Shown here one piece after another: positions 36,001 to 51,000 of a stretch of DNA of 64,000 nt (position 1 is its first letter; the number at the start of each line of letters is the position of its first letter). The position numbers and the translations under genes are program-made. The notes beneath the pieces were generated by a model. That model was not told the DNA's origin. It made no database searches and saw only the letters and a program-made list of their open reading frames with translations. This DNA is from Crossaster papposus (lineage: Eukaryota > Echinodermata > Asteroidea > Velatida > Solasteridae): the NCBI GenBank assembly GCA_037893245.1, contig JBAIAA010000409.1, positions 2,409,001 through 2,473,000 of the forward strand. Direction: 5' to 3'.

Positions 36001-39000
36001 TGGAGTGATTTTGAGTGCCTTGCAAAAAGCAGAGCTTTTTGGCGTGTGGCTCTTGAAGTGCATTGGAGTGTAAACAAGGGCAAGGGTTAAAGAGCTTGAT
36101 TTAATGCACTGTATAGTTCAATGTCAGTTCTAATTACTCCACACAATTCTGTTACCGATTCCCTCTTACATGTACCTGTTCGATCTTCTTGTTGAGCTCC
36201 GCAGGGCTGAGGTCCTTCCCTTCCAGGAATCGGACCCGGTTCTCATCATACGGATTCTCTATTTCCTTCTCCAGTTCCCCCATACGGTCCTGACATTGGG
36301 AAAGCTACCGAGACAAAATTGACATGAAAAACATTACAAGCAACAAAAACAAAGTAAGGAAGAGACATGGTGATTTTATGAAAACTTGGACCTGCCAAAT
36401 GGCCTATTGTCCTGTCCCCCCAACCTTGAAATGCTATGTACATGTACAGCTGGGCTGATCGGTAAGCCCATTAGTGGTACCTGTATCTGTAGCGTGACCA
36501 GCTCCTGCTCCAGAGACCTCTTGTTGGGCAGCGTCTGTCTCTTCAGTCCGATGGTTCTCTTCTCCTCGCAGACTTGCATCTTGAGGAAGCGGATTTCCTC
36601 CTCCCTCATCTGCAGCTCCACGTCCCCCTTCCGGATCATGTCTTCCTGGATGTTCACCTTCTCGTAGAAGATGCACACCTCCTCGTTTCTTTCGATCAGC
36701 TGCACGCCCCTGGAATGTTTAAAAGTTTTGTGGAAAAAAAACACAAATACTTATTGTTTTTTCTCCCAAAACTGAACCTGAAACTTGAAAATACATTCGA
36801 ACAGTGACATCTGCTGACCCCTAGATGACTTTTGACCTCAGTGACCTAATAAATGATTGTGTCTTCCCACCCTACATCCAAGTTTCCAGAGCCTGACCAT
36901 CTCCTCTTTGGCCTGGGCCCAATTTCATAGAGCTGCTAAGCAAACAAATTTGCTTAGCACAACAAGTCTTGCTTATTAAAAACAGGTTACTAGCCAAAAT
37001 TATACATGTTTTTCATGCTAAGCAAGAAAACAGCTGATTATCAATCCAGAACAATAAAGATCAGGTAAAAATTTGGTCTGTAACCTTGTTTTTGCCAAGG
37101 ACAAATTGTCATGCTAAGCAAATTGTTGTGCTTAGCAGCTCTATGAAATTGGCCCCTGGTTATTAATCAGGTTCAGCTTGGCGATGTCCACATCAATAAT
37201 GCACACCATTTATGCACACCACTAACATACTTATACTGACCTGTCGTTGCGGTGTTGCACGGCCGTCTCGTAGCGCTTCCTGAGCCTCACCATCTGCTCC
37301 TCGGCCTGGTTGATCATTAGGTTCAGCTTGGCGATGTCCAGACGTTGCTGCTCCCGCTTCTCTCGCATCTCCTCCTCTACGCGCTGCTGCTTGGCCAGCT
37401 CGTTGCGCAGCTGGTCCCGCAGCACCACGGCGTTCACGTGCTTCAGCCGCGCCTTCTGCAGCTGCCTGTCAAAAATATGGCATGTCAACGATGATAGTCA
37501 GTTGGGAATTAGTAACCGCTGCTGTAACCTATTCCAACCGGCCGACTGAACCCGGAAAGCTCGTTGGTTGAATGGTGAGATACTGCAATAGAAATGGAGG
37601 TCGTGTGTTCGAATCCCTGCTCTCAGGCTATCAAAACGAGGACTATCACATCTACAAAAAATACCAGACTCATGCATGATGATTTCATGCAAATAACATG
37701 TGACTCACGAGTCTTTACAAAAGAAAATGTACCTTTTAAATACATAATTCCGATGTTTCTTTTCTAAACACACAACAGTGCCAAAACACTTTACCAAGTG
37801 ATTTTGCAAATAATGTTTATTAGCCCTAGTCCTAGGCGTTCATTTGGGGTACAGTACACAGTACTACAAAATACTACTGAATTCTCATCTATAGGCCATT
37901 GTTGAAGTACTGCATATACTGCAGTTTACTCACGTAGTACATGTATAAGGTAACATTAGGGTTAAAAGTTGTATACACAATTTTTTTGTTGCTGTAATTT
38001 TTGCAAATGTATGAGTTGGGGGGTTTATATTTATAGTAAATATTGTGACGCTGACCTATTTTTGTTTAGGTTTGTGTTCATATAAATTTGATGTTTTTTT
38101 GGTTTCTTGACTTCCCTCGGACGAAACGGAACAGTTTGTATAGAAGTCCGGGAAATAAACAAGTTAGGAAACCAGACTAGTTGGCCGGCATATATTCACG
38201 TTTGTGTATTGCAAATAAAATGTGGACCAAACTAGATTAAATAAATTAGGGACAGCATTTGAAAATAGTAAGGTTTTTCCAATGATTGTCGGCCGGCCGT
38301 CCATCGTTGGAAATTGATACAAAATTTCACTTTTCTAAAAACCAGAACATCGGATGGTGTAATTTCACTAGAAGCTTGAAACTGTTAATGTTTGCAAATC
38401 GTGTATACTAACTTTAAAGAAAATATACAACATTTGCAAACATGAAATAAATGACAAAAACAAAATAGTATACTTGACTGTTGGCAGTCTGAAGCATCCT
38501 GTAAAATCATGGCTCCTGGTGTGCTGACATTTTCAAGTAAAGTGGTAGTTTTGTATCAATTTCCAATGCTGGTCGGCCGGCCAGCGTCTATAAAAAAAAG
38601 TGCTCCTAATTTGTCATATTTAGTTTAGTCTGCATTTTCTTTGCAATTGATTACACACCTGTGGAGGGGTTCAACTGATTCTCTGACCTTACAATTCCCT
38701 GTCTACAATTTGCTCCATTTCATTTTAAGTGGGATCAGGTGGGAACCAGACTACAAGAACATTATCGGTTTTCTGGATTTTTCCCGGCATCTACTAAACC
38801 AAAAACATAAAAAAGTAACATACTAAACACCCAAATTCATCTATTTCTGAAAAGTACACTTCCTTAAAAACTGTGCATACTACTACAAAATTAAAAAAAT
38901 TGTTTGACCTTTCTTTAGTCTGGCATGAGGTCCTGAGTATCTCAATCTCATTCTGCAGGATCTTAATCTTCTCTCGCATCTCGGCAGCCTTCTGGGTGCT

Positions 39001-42000
39001 GGCCTGGATCAGGTTCACGCACTTGTTGCGCTCGTTCTTGATCACGTCGTACATCTTCGCAAAGTCTCGCAACCTGAACAAAAATTTAAAATATTCAGTT
39101 TGTCAATGATGAATAATTCTTCGATGTAAGCTTGGAAATTATTTACAACGGGGGTCCAGATACTACACGAGTCTTGAAATCGTTGTTGGGACAAGCACCC
39201 ATTGATTAAGTATTTTGCCAAATTCAAGAATAGTCAATCTCTTTCTTGATTGTGAATTAATTAGCTAGCAAAAAATCGCTTTAAAACTTTAGAATTACTA
39301 GTTGCTAGAAAATTATTTAATTCTTGTAGTCTTTCTTGCACTTCCGATCAGAAACGACATATCAAATGGACCAGAAACCAGTCGGTATCATCACCATTTT
39401 CACTAGAAGCCACAAATGTAAAAAATGAGATTTTTTTTCGATTTTGTTTTTATCTCTCTCACTATTTTGCTTTTAAACACTGTACTTAACCATTTTGACA
39501 TGCTTCTGTAAGCAAAACATCATTAATTAGAATAATTACATTAATGATGCAAGGGGCAGAAATCTCAATAAATTTGCGTTTTCTTGAAGAGACACAAACA
39601 ATACTGCTCCTTGAACGTGTACAAAACGTATTGCACGGAACGGTGTAAAAGTAGGTCCACAGAGATTTTTGTTTTCACGAAGAGTCACACATATCTTTGT
39701 TACATTTTCTGCTGCGCGCGCGTTAACACGGCCCGGCCTTCCATATGGAAAAACACACTTAACAGAAGGGCCTCAATGTAAGAAACGTTAATTTGCATTT
39801 TCACATAGAGCCACACATCTTTACTAATTTATTTAGGCTAATTAACTACGAGTTAATTCTAATTACTGGTCATGTAAACAATTTACCTCCTATAAAATCA
39901 TGTGAAGGTTTCCTTACTGCAGAAGTTGTTTTAAAATAGGAGGAAATCACATACTATTTTTAGTTGGGTGGCACGTCAGTGTTAACAGATCGTGGGGGTG
40001 CAATCTGAGAGTTTTAATACCTGACCATCATCTCCTGGAACTTCTTTTTGTTGTCAATAATGGACAGGTCCTTGGCCTTGAGGTCGTCCAGTGCCCGGTG
40101 GTAGCGCAGCTCGGCCCGCATGAAGTCCCGCGCCTTCTGCTCTCGCTCGTCCCCCTTGATGGCCGCGAGGCGCGTTAGCTCCACCACCTCAATGCGCAGG
40201 TCACTCTGCTCGTACAGTTGTCTCTCCTCCTCGGCGATGCTCTGCTCAACTTTGACCTGCTCAACTGCAGTCAGCGAATTCTGTTGGTGGGGCAAACGCA
40301 GGTAATTTGTATTATTTCATTGCAGTCTTTAAAGGTAGGATACACCATTTGTGACCCGCTCCATCGAAATCAGGAATAAGTCTTTTTGAGATATGCACAT
40401 GGTGAGAAAGGGAATTTCATAATCTTTCTAATGATACCCATCACAAGTGTGTATCTTCTTAGGTTAACAAGTTATGATCTGATGAAGATGACAGGTGTAT
40501 ATTTATTTGCCGAATCCACATTCCGAGAAAAACAGCTTTGAAATAAACAAAATTTACCAAAATCATACGGACAGCGCACACAAATCCTCTTCATTTTCAT
40601 CTTTATTGATCTGTGATAACTACATTTCCTAAAAATACAATGTTCAGAAAAATGACTTGGTCACGATTTTCACCCATTGCGTAAAACGGCCCCAGCGACT
40701 TATTCCTGATTACGATGGAGCGGATCACATTTGCAGATATCGAAAAAATTTACTACCAAATTATTAAGAAGTATCTTATTTGAAAGTAAATAATGATTGT
40801 AGGCATCCAGCCAGACGGCGATTGCGAAAAAACAAGAACAACATAAGAACAATTGCCCGACGCCAGTAGAAAACGAACACCGTTTTTCTTGCTTTTCTCG
40901 GCATCCATGATTTTAAAACTTCGAACATACCAAACCCCCCAAATCAACCAGTTCAAGATAATTCAAGCAATTTTCAATGATGTATCCTACCTTTAACCCT
41001 AACCACCCCAAATGCTCAAAAATACTTTTTGCAAAATGTAGGATTTTGCAGGATTGAGGGCACTTGGAAGTTGATGCATTGGAATATTTTGCAGGATTAA
41101 GGGCCGTTTGGGTTTTCTTGACACTGATCCCGAGTTAAATTTGAATTACATCTGGTACACTGGGTTTGCTCACACAGCTTGGCACATTTTAGCTTTGAAT
41201 TCTCCAGACATAAGACACTGTTGCTATATCACGTGATTCGGGGCAAGCCTTAAGCTAGCAACACCCAGGAATGGTCTGGTTTCTTTTTGCCATTCTCACC
41301 CATTGTGAACAATGTATTGGTACTGAACGTCTGTTACGTAACTATGCAACAAGAGCTTGCCCCGAATCCATTGATATGGCAACAGTGTCTTTGGTCTGGA
41401 GAATTTAAAGTTCAACGGTGCCAAGCTGTGTGAGCGAGTCAGTGTACCAGATGTTATTCAAATTTAACTTGGGGTCACGCACAAATGGCTTATTGCTAAA
41501 CTAACTTTCAGATTTTTATGTTCAGATTTTATTTATCCTTAAAAATACAAATTTATCTTTAAACAGCACAAAAATATATATAAAACAATTCACTTAAAAA
41601 CAAAAAAAATTCAGTGACCTTCACTGAAAATTCCTGAAAGACTGGCTCCCATCACGGAAGACACTTAATACTAACTGGTGTAGTGGTTCGCGATATTATT
41701 TTTTTAGGAGCTGGGTGGTGCGTGGATGTATATACATGAGAAACTCATATACATTAAAGAACTACATGTATAAAGAATTATTAAGAACGGCTTCCTCAAC
41801 CAATTCGCCAATAGCATAGTTGGTAAAGAGGAGAGCTATGGATAGAATGGTTTGTGGTTCAAATCCGACTGTTGTGAATTTTTTGTCTTTTTCTTTAACA
41901 AATTTTCTTATGGATTATTTTAAACCATAGAACAAGGTTGAAGGGAAAACCGGGTTAGGATACATAAGTTTCTTAAAAAATACAACAAGAATCGCTACAC

Positions 42001-45000
42001 TAGTTAGTTTTTAGTGACTTCCTTCCATCACCTACCTGATTGCCCAGCATGCGTTTGTTCTGTTCCACCTCTCTCTGTAGCTCCTTGCGTTTCTCAAGTA
42101 AAGAGCCGTCATCTTTTGGCCCACCGTCAGCCTGGGATTTCACCTTGTCGAAAACAGACTGCAAGAACAAAAATCATTCAGTGACACCCAGTGAAATAAC
42201 CGTGCAGTCTCCAAATTACTAATCCACAATTGTGACCTGGCACCACAAAATGGGTGGAAAGTCGCGAAATTAAAAAGTTGACCTTATTACATTTCTAGAA
42301 AGAGGAGTCCTAAGCTTTCAAATGATGTATTGTGTGTTGCAGTAGCTTATTCCTAGCTACCGCTATATTCTTTTGAAATACCTGAAGTCATGCTCCCTTG
42401 TTTTGAGAAAACGGAGTTCAAAGTCTGTGAACCATGCCAACTATATTATCACTCAGTGCAATTCAGCCACAAAAAAACAAACTTTAGAGTTTAAATTGAG
42501 CTATAACATTTTGGGATATGATAAGAAAGTTTTTGTTGTATGTAAAACAACTCCAAAACGACCTCCCACATAAAAAAATTGACGTTTCGGCCAATAAATC
42601 GTTTTGGCAATGTGCGACAATCCGCTCATTTCGTGGTGCCAGGCCACAAATGTCATACATATTTTTAAACAACGACTGTCGTGATTAAACACAGCCAATA
42701 TTATAAGAGATAGTTTATTGTGACTTTCATGAAACACACGAGTGCACAAGATGGAGGTCGATGATCCTACCCAGTCTTTATAATGAAGAACATTCCCTGT
42801 ATCGTATGCCATAAATCCTCTTATATCAGAACACCTGAGTATTAGTATTGAACCAAGACTAGACAAATTCAAACTGTTTGTTTTGCCCCACCTGCGTGTG
42901 CGCCAGGCCTTCGTTGGCCACCTTCAGTTGTAGCTCAGTCTTCTTCAAGTTGCGTAGGTCCCGATCTTTTTCTCGCAGCTTACGCGCATAGATGTCGTGT
43001 TGGTTCTTCTTCTCCATCTGCACGTGGCGCAGTGTGAGATCTAGTGTAGCTCTGCATAAAAATCATTGAAGAAAAAAAGTGTTAAAAACATAGAATAAAC
43101 CAGCGCAATGAGATTTTAAACAAAAAACCATCCCCAAAACAAGAAAATTCAAGAAAAACATGTTTTTTCATTTTACAAGACGTTGAACAGTGTTTTTCAT
43201 TTTTTCCAGTGGCATAAAGTGTGGAGTGAAAACAAGGCAATCAGCTGATTCAAGGAAAAGTTGCAAGTCTGTTAAAAAAAAGAAGCTTAACCAGTTCGCG
43301 CCGGGATTATTTTAACATCACCGAGCCGAGGGGCGGGATTATTTTTAACGAAACTCGATCCGAAGCGGGTTTAGGCCGATAGTGCCGGGAAGCACACCCA
43401 CGCATTTACGGCCTTGCTCGCTGCTGACAGACATTTCCGAACTTGAACTTGGCGTGTTTATGCGTCATCCGTTTTGAATTTGGGGGAAACTTTGCGTTTA
43501 TATACGTCATCCGGCGTGAATTGGTTAACCTCATTCCAATTTTGCAAGAGCAGGTCAGCCTCCTTAACAAACCGGTGAATTTCTGTTATGAAACAAACTG
43601 TGGATCCTGTGATGTTCTTTATAGCGGCGTTCCACTGTATTCATTGTTCTGCCCTATACCCCACCTGTCGCCCAGGTAGACAGCCTCCTTCTCCTTTTCG
43701 TACTCAAAGTCCTTCATCCGCTGGTCAAACTTCATCTGCGCCTCCTCCAGCGCCCCCTGGCTCCTCTGCTTCTCCCGCTCAAGCTGGAACTTGTCGTCGG
43801 TCAGCTGCTGCTGACGGGACAGCAGTCGCTGCAGCTCGCTGGTGTAGTCGCTGCAGGTCTGGTCCACCTCCGCCCGCTTCTTGTCCACCTCACTGCGTTA
43901 GTTTGTGGGAGTGCAACACAGCAATTAGATATAATATGTGACCTGTCACCACAAAATGAGCTTAAAAGTAGGATACACCATTGGTAATTGCTAGAATTAT
44001 AAGGAACAAATTGGAGACCGCCAACATAGGGTAAGCAGGGTTAAAGCTATGCTAACTGGCGCCGGCTGGCGTTAGCCGGCATTCAGCATCGCGGCTGGCC
44101 CTCGGGTTAAAAATGAAGCTTGCCGGCCGGCACAAATTTGGTTAAATTACATCGCGATTGTGTACTTTTTGCTGCATCGCATCGCAATTTAGTTCCTTTC
44201 GATTTGTATGCTGTATGCCGCAATGACTGATGCACTGGCCGCATGCATGCACCACCACCGTAGGACATGTACAATGTAAGAGCGCTCGCAGGTTTTCTGG
44301 TTCTCATAGAGGGCGTGCTATCATCCAACTGGGCAGACGTTTTTGGCTAGTGAGCGCGCGCTCATTGTTCTTAAAACTGATGGCTCTCGGCCCGAAAAAA
44401 GCTGGCACTAAAACAATTCTAGCTACAACACTGAGGGTAAGATAGCTCAGGTGGTAGAGCGCCAGTCCGGTATTCCAGAGGTCGCAGGTTCAAGTCCCGC
44501 CTTGCCGATTTCTTATTTCACTTTAAAATTAATGCAGAATCTGCAGAATCTAGATATATTAATATCTCAATTCTTAAAAAGTCCAACTTTAACCTTTTTT
44601 GTGGTGACTGGTCACATATATCGATATCAACGAATCTGAGAGGTTTTAGAAACATTGCATTTCCGCTGTGTGCATTGAAAAAGTATACACATGGGCATTT
44701 TTGGGGGGCCAAATATTGAAGTGCGTTGGAGTGTAAACAAGAGTAAGTGTTAAAGGTGGAATATTCTTTTTTTAAACGATACAAATGCACAACTACATGT
44801 AGCGTCCACTTAAAGTTTATTTTAAAAAAATGTTTGTGATTGTTCAAAAATGTACTATAAGGGAATCAAAATGTGGTTAGCTGGTTTTTAAAGGTAGAAT
44901 ACACCGTTGGTAATTGCTTGAATTATCAGGAATGGCTGAATTTTGGGGTTGTATTTTATAATAAATATTGTTTAATTGACCTGTCCGAAGTTTTACCATT

Positions 45001-48000
45001 ATGGATGCCGAAAAAAAGTGTCCGTTTCCAACCAACTTGATATCCTGTAACAATTATAGGATATCTAGCGCAATCATTTTGCTGGATGCCTAAAATCATT
45101 ATTTATTTTCAAAGATTTCAAGATATTTCTTAAAAATGTGGTAGTAAGAAAATATTTGCAAATGGTGTATCCTACCTTTAAACAAGTGCATTCAAAGAAG
45201 ACAAATTTACAGTTGCAGCCTATTATATATCTTGACCATAATGAGGTTTACACTATGACTCAAGTTTGATTGCAATTGGACTTCAACTTTGTATATGTGA
45301 CCTGTCATCACAAAATGAGCGTAAAGTCGGCAAAATCAAAAATTGAGATATGGGTATTTCTAAATTCTGTGAAAACAGAGCTTTCCAATGGTATATTACA
45401 CTTGGAGGTTTGATACTCAATATTTTTTTTATTTTTATTTTTTAGTCTGGAGTCTTAATACAGAGATTATGAGAAAACGGGCATTTCTTGCGAGAAATTG
45501 TGTGAACGCGCAAAGAAAGGAATAATCAAAATTGTCTTAAAAACTTTTTTTAATTTTTTTATCTGATCGTCCTGAAAAATTGGCAATTGATTTTTGGGGA
45601 TTTAGTCTTATAAAAAAACATATAATCTCAAAATCGACCACCCCTTACTGGCCGTACTGGGAAATCACTCTGTGCGACTTTACGCTCATTTTGTGATGAA
45701 AGGTCACATATAAGACAAAGTTTACAAAACTTTATCCAAATGGCACATTTTGTCCCCATGAAGTAAAACTAATACATGTATGTCACGCGACCCACCTCTG
45801 ACAATTTCGCAAAGTAATGCAAAGCCCACAGCTAATACACACAGATAGCGCCACGATGGCGTTACATGTACTTCGTGGAAACGCCAGAATTGTGTCTCGC
45901 GTATCACGTGATAATAGTGTTACTTTGTTGTGACAGTGACACAATATGGACAGACCATGTACGAACCACGTAATGTACAGAAATGTACAGAAATATTGAT
46001 TGTATAGTCTCTTTAGGAACTTTGTTCAGGCGAAGAAAAAAGAAGAGGGGCTCACTTTTTCTGCTTGTTCATTTTGTCCATGTCTTTGAGGAGCTGTCCG
46101 GGCAGTGAGTGCACCTGCACCAGCTCCTCTTTCAGCTTATCCTGCTGCTCTGTCTCCGTCACCACCTCCTTCCTCTCCAGCTCCACCTGCCTCTCCCGGG
46201 ACGCCAGCTCCTCACGCAGGTTCTTGGCCTCCAGCTGCCGCTGGCCGATCTCCAGCCGTAGCTCTTCGGTGTGTTTGCCCAGTTCCTTGGTCTGCTTGTC
46301 GATCTCCTCTTTCTTGGGGAGGCGGCTGTACTCTCGCTCCAGCATGCGCTTTTCCTCTTGCAAGCTGCGAGGAAGATGGTAGAGGAAATATATAATGCCG
46401 TCTGTCAGGAATTATGCATCACTGTGGAAGTGCCAGGACCTAGCTGTCTTGAGCATTGAATTTGTGGTTTGCGGGTAGTACACATTGGGGTTTCAAACCC
46501 ATTCTGGGCTATGGCCCTTCTACGTATAATATGGGTAGAGGCAATATTAATGCCTTGCAGTGAACGAGTTACCCATCCAAAGCCTATTAATAAGAGATCA
46601 GAATGTCTTGTTTCAGTGCGAGGGGCTGGTTCTTCCACACTTTCCACTGTAGCCCTCACCTCAAGTGGCCTTTGGCCTTGTATGATTGGCAATTGGTAAA
46701 ATACAAAAAATCACTGTTTTCAAAGTTGTTATTGATCAATTTGAATTTTTTTTGTTTCAGTATTACATTATAGATACATTTTTAAATCAAATCCAAAACT
46801 AAACTAGCCTGAACTCTCAAAAAACAGCACGACACGACACGACACTACCCGACAAAAATTCATGAAAAAAATATTTAGAAAACAAATTTAACTAACAAAA
46901 ACCAAATCAAAGCGAACCAAACCCCCACCCCCCGAACAAAAAAAACCTCAAAAAACCTCAAAAAAACATGAATTTTTGGCTAGGGCAAATCATTGTATAT
47001 AGTATTTCCCAAAAAGGGCATCTGCGGGGCTTTTTGTGCCAGAATTTCCCCTCATGATATGATGTTTTCAAAAACGTTTTCCGTCAGTAAATGACAAACT
47101 CTTTACGAGACCTACTTGTGGGGGTACATAAAAATACAAACTGCGAGTGGACTAGACTGCAAAACACATGTATAATTGCGTGGGTACAGTACACATGCAT
47201 TTTCAGGCAGAGTGATACTTCAATATTAATTTATGCGAATTTTCGAGAATTTTTGTTTGTTTTTCTGTTTATTTCGGTTTTTCACAAGATGGTCAAACTG
47301 ACCGACCAGACCCGGAATGAACATGGCAAGTGTTAAACTAAAACTGACCCGACCCGATTCAAATGACAAACAAACCGACCAATCTAAAGTCAGTTTTGGG
47401 CCTGTCCAATCCAGTAAATGACAGTCTCGGACAAGTGAATTCCCAACGAGGAAGAAATACACATAGCTCCACATTTGCCTCGCTCGCTGCTCACATCTTC
47501 TACTAGCATTCCAACATGATGATGGACAGCCATACCTCTCAATCTTGAAGTCGTCCTGGTAGTTCCTCTCCGAGGACTGGTCAATCTCGTTGGTGTGCTT
47601 GAGGAACTGGGTGCGCATCTTGGTCACCTCAGTGTTGGAGCTCTCGGGGAAGTTGTCGGCCTTCTCCAGCTCCCCGCGCTGCTTCTCCAAGACCACCGTG
47701 CACTTCTTGGCCTCCTGGAGGAGAGAGGTCTCCAAATCTCGGGTCCTGCGAGAGCAAAGATCATTGGATGATTTCAAACCTTGAAATTTTGCTGGCAAAA
47801 TCACTGTCATTTGTGTGGAGTGCCGTGGTCTCGTGGTTTGGGGCATTGATTTTGTACTCTGTAGGTAAAGCTACAGATTGTGGGTTCGAGTCCGGCCTCG
47901 GATTATGGTGGGTGTGCTCTTAGGCAAGGCACTTTGTCACTCATTGCTTCTCTCCACCCAGGAGTGGATGGGTACCTGTGAGGGCAGAGATAGTTGGTAT

Positions 48001-51000
48001 CATTAGCTGCTAATTGCGTTCGAAATGGCAGCACCGAGCTGTATGAGTTGGGAGTTGAGATGGCATTTGGAATGTTTCGTGGGCCCAGTGAGCAAATGTA
48101 ATAAATGTAGTGCCGCGAGCGAAAGTTTTGGCGGATACGTGCGCTTTATAAATATCCAATATTATCACATGTATCTTCCTTAATCCTTTAACCAGTTTGC
48201 GTCAGATGCCGCGTATACATACAAAGTTTTTCCTAAATTTAAAACGGATGATAAACACGTCACAAGCAAAGCCGAAAATATCTGTCAGTGACCAGCTCGC
48301 AGTGAGTGAAGCAGGAAATACCACGGTGTGCTATACACAGATGCCGTCCTGAACCCGGCTTGGATCAAGGTTCGTGAAAAACAATCCCGCGCCTGGGTAC
48401 TGGTTAATGTTAAAATAATCCCGGCGCGAACTGGTTAAACCCTAACCCTGCCAGACGCTGCAGAGTGCATCAGGTGGGAAAAGTCTGGTGCACTTTGTTG
48501 CATTTAGCTATAAACACCAGTGAATATTACAGGCCACCAGTGAGCAATACAACAGTTGTATCCTGCTGCGTTGCGACCAAAGACACTGAGGCATTTTGGG
48601 CTTGCGATCTATGACCTGCCCCCGATTTCACTAAACTCTTCTTAACTTACGACGCATCGCAGCCCTGCGACACGTCGTATCTCTACGACGCGTCGCAGCT
48701 GCGACGTGTCGTGAAATTCATTTCCCGAAACACATCGTACGTGCGACGCGTCGTAGGTGTATTTATAGCACAAAACAGTGACTGTTGTATGTACCTATTC
48801 AACGCACAGTAAATAGCCGTCTGGTATTCAGCAAAGAGTCGTCGAACCTCTTCTCAAAAAGCTTTTAAAATGTTAATCAAAATGGCTGACGTATGATGCA
48901 TTTTTAACGAAAAGCAAGCTTGCTGTGGACCTCTAGCTAATTTGAAATTTCAAGTGCACTATTCAAGGTTTACACATGACTGCGATGAATGTTTCATTTA
49001 CAACTTTACATACATTGTCCGAGTATTTTATTTAATAGGCGTACTCAAATGTTTTAAGCTAGTACAAATAAAGACGGCAGCTTTTCTAATATACTAAAGC
49101 CCTGAGATTTTCTGGATAATCTGACAATCTTTCGGTGTTTGATATCATTTAGGAACATCGAAATTTAGATTGAAATGTTGATATTTCGATATGATTATAA
49201 AAGTGACATCGGCGATATCGATGTCAAAATAGTATCGAGTATTTGAGTAATATCGATATATCGACGGACGTTAGTGACGAAACAGGGTTTCCCCTTAACT
49301 TTTTTTTTCACTAGCCGGCCGGACCAGTTGTGTCGACTTTTTACTAGCCCGCTAGTATTTTCATTGGTCCGCGTGTTTTTTCACCTTTCAAGCTCCCTGA
49401 ACTGCACTCAAAGGCAATGTAATACAATAGTGTTAGATATATGGCATGGTCTCGTTATTGACTGTGTGGTTCCCTCCCCCCCCTGTACCTACCCACATAA
49501 AAAATAAACCATCCCATAAAAAAGAAACGTCCAATCTTGTTCTTCCTTTTAACAATCTCTTCTTTTCATTGGGTGTAATTGTATGCCACAAAGTGACATT
49601 TCCCAGCCTATTGAAATTCCAAAGTAATGGTTGGCCACATGTTGGCCCGCTTGCTACAATGTAGTACATTTTGTAGGTCAGCTGTCAATCATTGTCTGGA
49701 TTTCTTGCCCCTATTGGAATATATTCGGAAAATACTACCGAATAATTCTCCCGTGGTTTTACTTTATTCCTCTTGCACTATAAAGCGTTTATTATGTAAA
49801 ATTATACCACGGAACCATTATAAATTAAAAAATGTAACAAGCTCTTACAAATTTCCACGAAATAGAACGTTTTTGTTAAAGACAAGAAAAACGGAAAATA
49901 AATCGTATTAAATTCCCCCCTTAAATCTGTTGGAAAAATGTTTAGAAGCTCAAAATAATAGGTGTTAAGGTTCCGTTTTCTTATTTTCACTTTTTTTTTT
50001 TAAACAATGAAACCAGAAATAAATGTTAATAAATAAACCTGGAATTTATTTCGCTAGCCTCGTAATTTAATGGTCAGGTGTATGTCGATTTTAGACATCA
50101 GAAAAACCAAGAATAAATCGTATTATTATTTATCCCTGAAATCGGTTGGGGTTCATTCAAATAAGTCTTTAAGTATTCTTTCTCTTTTTTTCTTTCTTTA
50201 AAAACAAGGACAATAACATAATTAACCTTAGGAATATAACCATTTTATTTGTACATCTTAATACATTTTGTAAATAAGTACGGCAAACTTTTGCAAAATT
50301 ACTTACAGCCAATTTAATGACCATCGGTTGGGTCTAGAGATAAATAAATTCGCTCCAGAAATACACCGACCAGGGCCTTTTAAATAAATTTTGTTGGAGA
50401 TGAGCGGGCCTGGACAACATTCTTTGAGTAGCACTTTGTGGTTAGAGAAAGTCTGCGGTTAAAGAAGAAAGTCAACACCAAATGGCAATGAAGATTTTTT
50501 TAACTGGACATCAGGATTGGATAACAATCTGTCACTGGGGAAGTGATGTAGCGGTGCTGAGGCTTTGATGTTGGTCTTTTCAAGAAACTCGGTCGGGTCA
50601 TCGTAATCTTTTATGAACTGGTATTGCGATTTTCGATTATATCGTGGTATCGCCCAAGCTTACTCTGAAGACGCGTGCGCTTAGGCTTATCTTGGCATTT
50701 TTTTTTTACTAGACCGCCGGACTACTTAAGAAAGGGTTTTGACTAGACCGCCGCTGTTTTGACTAGAATTTGGCTAGCGGACCACCGTTAAGGTCGAACC
50801 CTGCGAAACTAAAATAAACCTTGTGTGATCCAGTTAAACCATGGTACCGCTTTAAACATTTCCCGTAAATTTCACACAGTCATAATGGAACAATACTGCC
50901 TTTTCTACACTGGATGGACCCTACCTGGCTAGTGTTCTGTGTAGTTCTGTGTACTTGGCTTTCAGCTGCGCTACTTTAGTCCCTGTCAGTTTACCCTGCT

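Noticed and set aside
44436-44507. Functional tRNA-Thr
   Set aside because: The anticodon stem and one T-stem pair do not form, and it sits inside repeat DNA.
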